A stretch of 11,111 nt of DNA, taken from positions 240-11,350 of the forward strand of contig DLXG01000295.1 of the NCBI GenBank assembly GCA_003448875.1, written 5' to 3'. This DNA comes from Anaerolineaceae bacterium. GTDB lineage: Bacteria > Chloroflexota > Anaerolineae > Anaerolineales > Anaerolineaceae. Positions 6,305 to 11,111 of this stretch are shown here, in pieces; the stretch's first letter is position 1; every line of letters begins with the position of its first letter. The notes below the pieces were generated by a model that saw nothing but the letters and a program-made list of their open reading frames with translations, was not told the origin of the DNA and searched no databases. The position numbers and the translations under genes are program-made.

Positions 6305-7954
6305 ATGAAAACTGTTGTTGCCGGTGCATTGGGAGAATGTGTTCATGTCGCCGGCGTGAGCAATTTTCTCAGGCTGGCAGAAATGGCCGGCTGGCGGACA
6401 GTTTTTTTAGGCCCAGCAGTCTCTGTAAAAGAATTTATAAACGCTGCCATTCGAGAAAATGCCGACCTAATCGGCGTTTCTTACCGTCTCACACCTGAAA
6501 CGGGCGAAAGGCTTTTGGGCGAATTCGCTGAAGCCGCTGACGAGTTAAGGTCTAAAGGAGTTCGATTTGCTTTCGCTGGCACACCGCCAGTTGCTGAACG
6601 TGCCCGCAAACTGGGTTTTTTTGAAAAAATTTTCGATGGCTCGGAATTAACCGAAGATACATTAGCCTACCTGCGCGGAGAAAGTTATTCTCAATCTGGT
6701 CCAATTTCTTTTCCTCAAACCACGGTAGAGCGCCGCCTCTGGAAAGCACCCTTCCCGCTCTTACGTCATCATTTTGGATTACCAAGTCTGGAAGAAACAA
6801 GAATCGGGATACAAAAAATCGCTGAAGCCCGTGTGTTAGATGTAATTTCACTCGGTATTGATCAGGACGCTCAGGAAAACTTTTTTCATCCCGAAAGGCA
6901 AGATCCGCGCCGCAAAGGAGCAGGTGGCGTCCCCGTGCGTTCGGCCGAAGATTATCGAGCGCTTTACCAGGCATCTCGCACAGGTAACTACCCTCTTTTA
7001 CGCACTTATTCCGGCACCGATGATTTTATTCGTCTGGCGGAACTCTACATAGAAACAATCAATAATGCCTGGTGTGCCATTCCATTATTCTGGTTCAATC
7101 AAATGGATGGGCGGGGGCCTTGGGATTTGGCTGGTTCAATTCGTGAGCATCAGCAGGTTATGGCATGGTATGGAGAGCGAAATATTCCGGTGGAATTAAA
7201 CGAACCGCACCACTGGGGAATGCGGGATGCCCCGGATGTAGTTTATGTTGTATCGGCTTATCTTTCAGCCTACAATGCAAAGGCTTTCGGGGTAAAAGAC
7301 TATATCGCACAAATGATGTTCAACAGTCCCCCCGGCACCTCGGATGCGATGGACCTGGCCAAAATGCTGGCCATTCTTGAACTGATACAACCTCTGGCTG
7401 GTCCACAATTCCGCATCTGGACACAAACCCGCACCGGTCTGTTATCCTATCCGCTCGACCCGGCTGCCGCCAGAGCGCACCTTTCAGCCAGTATCTACTT
7501 GCAAATGGCACTCAAACCCGATATCGTGCATATTGTAGGTCATACAGAAGCCGATCATGCAGCCACTGCGGACGAGGTCATAGAGGCGGCTAAGATGGCG
7601 CGGCGGACGATTGAGAATGCCCTAAACGGCCAACCCGCAATGATTTATGACCCAATCATCCTAAATCGCAAGGATAACTTAGTCCATGAAGCCAAATTCA
7701 CTCTTCAAGCAATTCAAAGTCTCTGCACGGATTCCAGGCAGGATCCGTTGACCAATCCCGACGTACTTGCAAAGTCTGTCACGCTCGGAATCCTGGATGC
7801 GCCGCAATTAAAGAACAATCCTTTTGGAAGGGGGGAAATCCGCACCCGCATCATCAACGGAGCCTGTCAAGCGGTTGACAAGGATGGTAATCCCATCTCT
7901 GAAAGCCAGAGACTTTCAAAAATTCTTCACAACGGGAGGGTAATCAATGACTGA
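6305..7954 (+). CDS. B12-binding domain fused to a large mutase-like catalytic domain, function unknown
   Basis: The 549-residue protein starts with a cobalamin-binding Rossmann-like domain (about 1-120). GALGECVHVAGVSN (7-20) aligns with the B12 motif DxHxxG, keeping H14 and G17 but with cysteine at the aspartate position. GVSYRL (57-62) and AGTPP (91-95) match the later base- and ribose-contact loops. The rest (about 150-549) is one long soluble domain that resembles the catalytic subunits of glutamate-mutase-type enzymes, probably a TIM barrel; landmarks are ELNEPHHWGMRDAPD (297-311), MMFNSPPGTSDAMD (337-350) and VGHTEADHAATADE (411-424). Glutamate mutase has these as two chains (MutS and MutE); here they are joined in one. 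ATG at 6305 is set by GGAGGT. The stop overlaps the next gene by 8 nt, so the two products likely act together. The reaction is not known; a carbon-skeleton or amino-group migration is an inference. Confidence 0.75.
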   Translation: MKTVVAGALGECVHVAGVSNFLRLAEMAGWRTVFLGPAVSVKEFINAAIRENADLIGVSYRLTPETGERLLGEFAEAADELRSKGVRFAFAGTPPVAERARKLGFFEKIFDGSELTEDTLAYLRGESYSQSGPISFPQTTVERRLWKAPFPLLRHHFGLPSLEETRIGIQKIAEARVLDVISLGIDQDAQENFFHPERQDPRRKGAGGVPVRSAEDYRALYQASRTGNYPLLRTYSGTDDFIRLAELYIETINNAWCAIPLFWFNQMDGRGPWDLAGSIREHQQVMAWYGERNIPVELNEPHHWGMRDAPDVVYVVSAYLSAYNAKAFGVKDYIAQMMFNSPPGTSDAMDLAKMLAILELIQPLAGPQFRIWTQTRTGLLSYPLDPAAARAHLSASIYLQMALKPDIVHIVGHTEADHAATADEVIEAAKMARRTIENALNGQPAMIYDPIILNRKDNLVHEAKFTLQAIQSLCTDSRQDPLTNPDVLAKSVTLGILDAPQLKNNPFGRGEIRTRIINGACQAVDKDGNPISESQRLSKILHNGRVIND

Positions 7955-9071
7955 AATTTCTCGCTTTGCTGTAATTGGTGCTGGCAATGGAGGTAAAGCC
8001 ATGGCCGCTCATTTGGCTCTGATGGGTTTCGATGTGGCTTTATACAATCGCACCTATGCTCACATCGAAATCATCGCAAAACGGGGGGGAATCGACCTGG
8101 AAAGTTACGAAGGGGGACCCAGAGGGTTTGGCAAAATCCGAACCGTCACCGATGACATAGGAACAGCCATCAAAGACGCTCAGGTTATCATGGTGGTTTT
8201 ACCATCCTCCGCCCATGCCGAAATTGCACAGAAAATGGCCTGTCATTTGAAGGAAGGACAAACCATTGTTCTCCATCCCGGCAGAACGCTTGGCGCCATT
8301 GAATTTGATGTCATCTTGCGAAGAAGTGGCTGCAATGTTGAGGTTAATGTTGCCGAGGCGGAAACGTTCATATACGCTAGCCGGGCAGACGGGCCAGCCC
8401 AGGCACGGATCTTTCGCATTAAGGAAGCCGTTCCTCTCGCTGCTTTACCCGCGGTCAAAACCCCCCTCGTTCTGGAACAGATCCGGGTTGCTTTTCCACA
8501 ATACATTGATGGAATCAATGTCCTTCACACCGGCCTGAATAATATGGGAGCAATTTTTCACCCCGCCTTGACCATCCTCAACGCCGGCTGGATTGAAGCC
8601 ACTCATGGAGATTTCCAGTTTTACATTGATGGAGTTACACCTTCGGTCGCCCGTGTTTTGGAAATACTTGACCGGGAAAGAGTTACAGTTGCTTCTGCCT
8701 TGGGGATTCGCGCTCGTACAGCATTGGAATGGCTGGAACTGGCATACAACGTCACCGGCGAAACGTTACACGAACGTATCCATAACCAGACCGGTTATTA
8801 CGGCATCAAAGCTCCCGCCACCCTCAATCATCGTTACATTTTTGAAGATGTACCGATGAGTCTGGTTCCAATCGCCTCATTGGGTGAAAGATACGGTGTT
8901 TCAGTGAATGGAATTAACAGCGTGATTCGTTTGGCTTGCATCATCCACCGCACCGATTACTGGCGACGAGGCAGGACATTAGAAAAATTGGGAATCAAAG
9001 ATTTGAGTGTCAGCGAATTAACCACTTATGTGACGACCGGCTGGAAAGATATTGAGAGTTTCAGCAATTGA
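7947..9071 (+). CDS. NAD/NADP octopine/nopaline (opine) dehydrogenase family protein
   Basis: A predicted cytoplasmic NAD(P)-dependent oxidoreductase of 374 residues. The N-terminal Rossmann domain has G11-A-G-N-G-G16 in VIGAGNGGKAMAAHLAL, followed by NR at the end of beta-2 (YNRTYA). The C-terminal helical domain carries GAIFHPALTILNAG, whose H205 fits the catalytic histidine of the opine dehydrogenases, and RYIFEDVPMSLVP, whose D301 fits their conserved aspartate. Known members reductively join an amino acid and a 2-oxo acid, or oxidise the product; substrate cannot be read here. ATG at 7947 has GGGAGGG 6 bases upstream and lies inside the end of the mutase-like gene, so the two are translationally coupled. 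I infer that it oxidises or reduces a product or substrate of that enzyme. A terminator follows. Confidence 0.88.
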   Translation: MTEISRFAVIGAGNGGKAMAAHLALMGFDVALYNRTYAHIEIIAKRGGIDLESYEGGPRGFGKIRTVTDDIGTAIKDAQVIMVVLPSSAHAEIAQKMACHLKEGQTIVLHPGRTLGAIEFDVILRRSGCNVEVNVAEAETFIYASRADGPAQARIFRIKEAVPLAALPAVKTPLVLEQIRVAFPQYIDGINVLHTGLNNMGAIFHPALTILNAGWIEATHGDFQFYIDGVTPSVARVLEILDRERVTVASALGIRARTALEWLELAYNVTGETLHERIHNQTGYYGIKAPATLNHRYIFEDVPMSLVPIASLGERYGVSVNGINSVIRLACIIHRTDYWRRGRTLEKLGIKDLSVSELTTYVTTGWKDIESFSN

Positions 9072-9086
9072 GTAAAAGTAACCACA

Positions 9087-9131
9087 ATAAATTAGTCCCG
9101 TCAAAGAACGGGACTAATTTATCTGTTTTTT
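9087..9131 (+). terminator. Rho-independent terminator of the mutase-dehydrogenase operon
   Basis: A perfect 14-bp stem (9087-9100 with 9109-9122) with an 8-nt loop begins 16 nt past the dehydrogenase stop, followed after three bases by six T residues (9126-9131). Confidence 0.88.
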
Positions 9132-9132
9132 A

Positions 9133-9182
9133 TTGAAAGGCTATCAAGTTTGTAATATTATACTTGATTGAGTGTGTATAAT
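9133..9182 (+). promoter_or_regulatory. Sigma70-type promoter of the sensor gene
   Basis: TTGAAA (9133-9138), a 17-bp spacer and TATTAT (9156-9161) form a near-consensus promoter directly after the preceding terminator. A second TATAAT at 9177-9182 has no good -35. The transcript leader would be about 35 nt, and I see no clear Shine-Dalgarno before ATG 9203. Confidence 0.6.
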
Positions 9183-9202
9183 AAATAAACATTCTACGTT
9201 TT

Positions 9203-11111
9203 ATGTTCCCTTCAAAAATCGTTATTGCATCCTCAGATCTGTCTCTCAACCAGACGTTGAAAAATTTGCTTCAAAAATCAGGTTGGGGTGATATTCGCAT
9301 CTTTGAGTCCATTGATGGAATTTTGGAATATTGTTGTCTAACGAATGAAGAGATTCTCATATTCTTTTACGCCAACCTTGCACCACCTTTAAATTTACTC
9401 GAATTACTTCAACTACTTCGAAGGAACTTTCAAGCCCTGCTCATATTGATTCTCGATCCTCATCAGGTTGATTATCAATTGCAGGCAAAGTTAGGAAAAG
9501 TAATTGACGGCTTCATCCTCCAGCCGATCAGTGAACATTCTCTGATCGCTACATTATACATGGCAAGGGAACGCAGGCAGCGCGAATTAGATTTATTGAA
9601 AAGTGAAGAAAAATTTCAACGCCTCTTTCACAAATCCTCTGATCCGAGTTTTTTGCTCCATAACCATATATTTATTGATTGTAATCAGGCCGCCCTGGAT
9701 AGCCTTCGGGCAGAACGAACAGAAATAATCGGAAAATCTCCCGCCGAACTTTCTCCCGAAACTCAACCGGATGGGAGTCTATCCAATGAAAAAGCTGAAT
9801 TTTATATTAAGGAAGCGTTGAAAAATGGTTTCGTTCAATTTCACTGGCTGCATCGCCGGCTTGATGGCAGCGAATTTCTGGCTGAAGTTTCGCTAACTAC
9901 AATTCCTTATGCAGGTGATCTGGCATTATATGCCAAATGGCGGGACATTACCGAAATCGAACAGTATAAAAAATCTCTATTGATAAGCGAACAACGCTAT
10001 CGGCAATTGTTCGAAACGATGTTAAACGGTTTCGCTCTTCACGAAATAATCCTAGACGAACATAATCAGCCAGTGGATTATCGCTTTATTGTAGTCAACC
10101 CTGCTTTCGAGAAATTGACTGGTTTGAGAGCAGAAAACATTGTCGGTAAAACAGTTCTGGAGGTGATGCCCAACACAGAACCATACTGGATTGAAACTTA
10201 TGGCAGGGTTGCATGCACTGGTGATCCTGTTTTGATTGAAAACTACTCGCAAGAATTGGACCGCTACTACCGTGTTTTTGCATTCTCACCAACCCAAGGT
10301 CAATTTGCCACACTTTTTGAAGACATCACCCTTCAAAAGAAGAACGAACGTTATCAAGCAGCCTTGTTACAACTTTCCGAGAAAATTCGCCAGACCTATT
10401 CCACAGAAGAGATGAGCCAAACAGTGGTTCATGCGATTCGTTCGATTTTGGAGATCGAAACTGCTGCTATTGCCTTGAAAACACCCGAAAATGACACCCT
10501 TTACCGAATCGTATATGGTATTGGCAAAGCAAAGCAATGGATTGGTGCCGAGTTTTCAAAGGATCAGGGCATAACTGGTTATGCTATACGAAGCCAAACA
10601 CCCTACTTTCAAAACAATTTGACCGAAGACCCTTATTATCTCCGCGATCAACCGCATTACTATGACCCCTACGTCGCCGCAGTTCCATTACTTTCTGGTA
10701 AAGAACCTGTTGGCGCACTGATGCTTGGCAGAAACAAGCCCTTTACAGACAGTGACCAAATGATCATCACTGCCATGGGAGAACTGATCGGTAATGCTCT
10801 CCAAAGGATGCTCTTACAGGAAAAAACTCAACAAACCGTAGACTATCTATCTGCCTTGCGTAAGATTGACCTGACCATAACCCACGGTAGAGATTTGGGA
10901 GAGCGCTTACGTGTTTTACTGGAAGCGGTAATCGAACACCAAAAAGTAGATGCAGCCAGCATTTGGTTAAAGGACCCCCAAACCGATTTTTATAAACTTT
11001 CTGCAGCACAGGGCTTCCATCTGAAAGAATTACCAAACCTGATAGAGCCTTATCCGGGTATCCGGACAGATGTGACTCAAATTGTTCATCTTCAATATGA
11101 GCACCTTAATA
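9203..11111 (+). CDS. Multidomain sensor: pseudo-receiver, PAS, PAS, GAF, GAF (3' end off the window)
   Basis: The reading frame is open from ATG at 9203 to the right edge (636 codons). Domains: a receiver-like fold (about 4-125), PAS 1 (about 134-252), PAS 2 (about 263-376, closing with FEDITLQKK), GAF 1 (about 400-533, with DQGITGYAIRSQTPYFQNN and AAVPLLSGKEPVGALMLG) and the start of GAF 2 (about 566 on). No membrane segment is visible, so it should sense small ligands or redox state in the cytoplasm. The receiver lacks its key residues: the phosphate-accepting aspartate is replaced around Y56 (FFYANLA) and the conserved lysine by Q107 (LQPIS), so it probably is not phosphorylated. ATG 9203 is chosen because the receiver fold starts right after it. 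The output domain is missing; HD-GYP, GGDEF or a histidine kinase are all possible, and the GAF 2 lead-in resembles HD-GYP proteins. No partner is adjacent. Confidence 0.85.
   Translation, partial: MFPSKIVIASSDLSLNQTLKNLLQKSGWGDIRIFESIDGILEYCCLTNEEILIFFYANLAPPLNLLELLQLLRRNFQALLILILDPHQVDYQLQAKLGKVIDGFILQPISEHSLIATLYMARERRQRELDLLKSEEKFQRLFHKSSDPSFLLHNHIFIDCNQAALDSLRAERTEIIGKSPAELSPETQPDGSLSNEKAEFYIKEALKNGFVQFHWLHRRLDGSEFLAEVSLTTIPYAGDLALYAKWRDITEIEQYKKSLLISEQRYRQLFETMLNGFALHEIILDEHNQPVDYRFIVVNPAFEKLTGLRAENIVGKTVLEVMPNTEPYWIETYGRVACTGDPVLIENYSQELDRYYRVFAFSPTQGQFATLFEDITLQKKNERYQAALLQLSEKIRQTYSTEEMSQTVVHAIRSILEIETAAIALKTPENDTLYRIVYGIGKAKQWIGAEFSKDQGITGYAIRSQTPYFQNNLTEDPYYLRDQPHYYDPYVAAVPLLSGKEPVGALMLGRNKPFTDSDQMIITAMGELIGNALQRMLLQEKTQQTVDYLSALRKIDLTITHGRDLGERLRVLLEAVIEHQKVDAASIWLKDPQTDFYKLSAAQGFHLKELPNLIEPYPGIRTDVTQIVHLQYEHLN

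Noticed and set aside
10052..11036. Minus-strand open frames of 66-89 codons at the right end
   Set aside because: They lie antisense to conserved PAS and GAF coding sequence and resemble nothing I recognise.

Overview
The window looks like bacterial chromosome from a member of the Chloroflexota, probably Anaerolineae-like. I infer this from the lipoprotein style of the substrate-binding protein (a Val/Glu/Lys-rich linker after the lipobox), the YruB-type glutaredoxin and the pseudo-receiver/PAS/GAF sensor. It is an inference from protein style, not a measured affiliation. Most of the window has moderate GC, but roughly the first 420-540 bases are far richer in GC.

Layout. (1) Positions 1-5258, minus strand: an oligopeptide-type ABC importer operon, transcribed in the order substrate-binding lipoprotein, OppB, OppC, OppD. 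OppD runs off the left edge. OppB, OppC and OppD are tightly coupled: the oppC Shine-Dalgarno sits on the oppB stop, and oppC/oppD overlap as ATGA. A 142-nt gap full of stem-loops separates the binding protein from the permeases. (2) Positions 5479-6082, minus strand: a small stress or redox unit made of a YruB-type glutaredoxin followed by a stand-alone GroES, closed by a strong terminator. (3) Positions 6083-6304: a divergent, AT-rich regulatory region with direct repeats and a leader that can fold in two ways. (4) Positions 6305-9071, plus strand: a two-gene operon of a fused B12-binding, mutase-like protein and an opine-dehydrogenase-family enzyme, with overlapping reading frames, ended by a perfect 14-bp terminator stem. 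(5) Positions 9133-11111, plus strand: a good sigma70-type promoter and the first 636 codons of a multidomain sensor (degenerate receiver, two PAS domains, a GAF domain and the start of a second GAF) that runs off the right edge.

The most notable points are these. The binding protein appears to be circularly permuted: the half that normally comes last stands first, and the two ends meet exactly where an ordinary family member is continuous. The oppD gene changes abruptly in base composition and codon use inside its conserved nucleotide-binding core, which means either a recombinant mosaic gene or an assembly chimera. The B12-protein/opine-dehydrogenase pair looks like an uncharacterised catabolic or biosynthetic module. 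I found no CRISPR array, tRNA, rRNA or insertion sequence.
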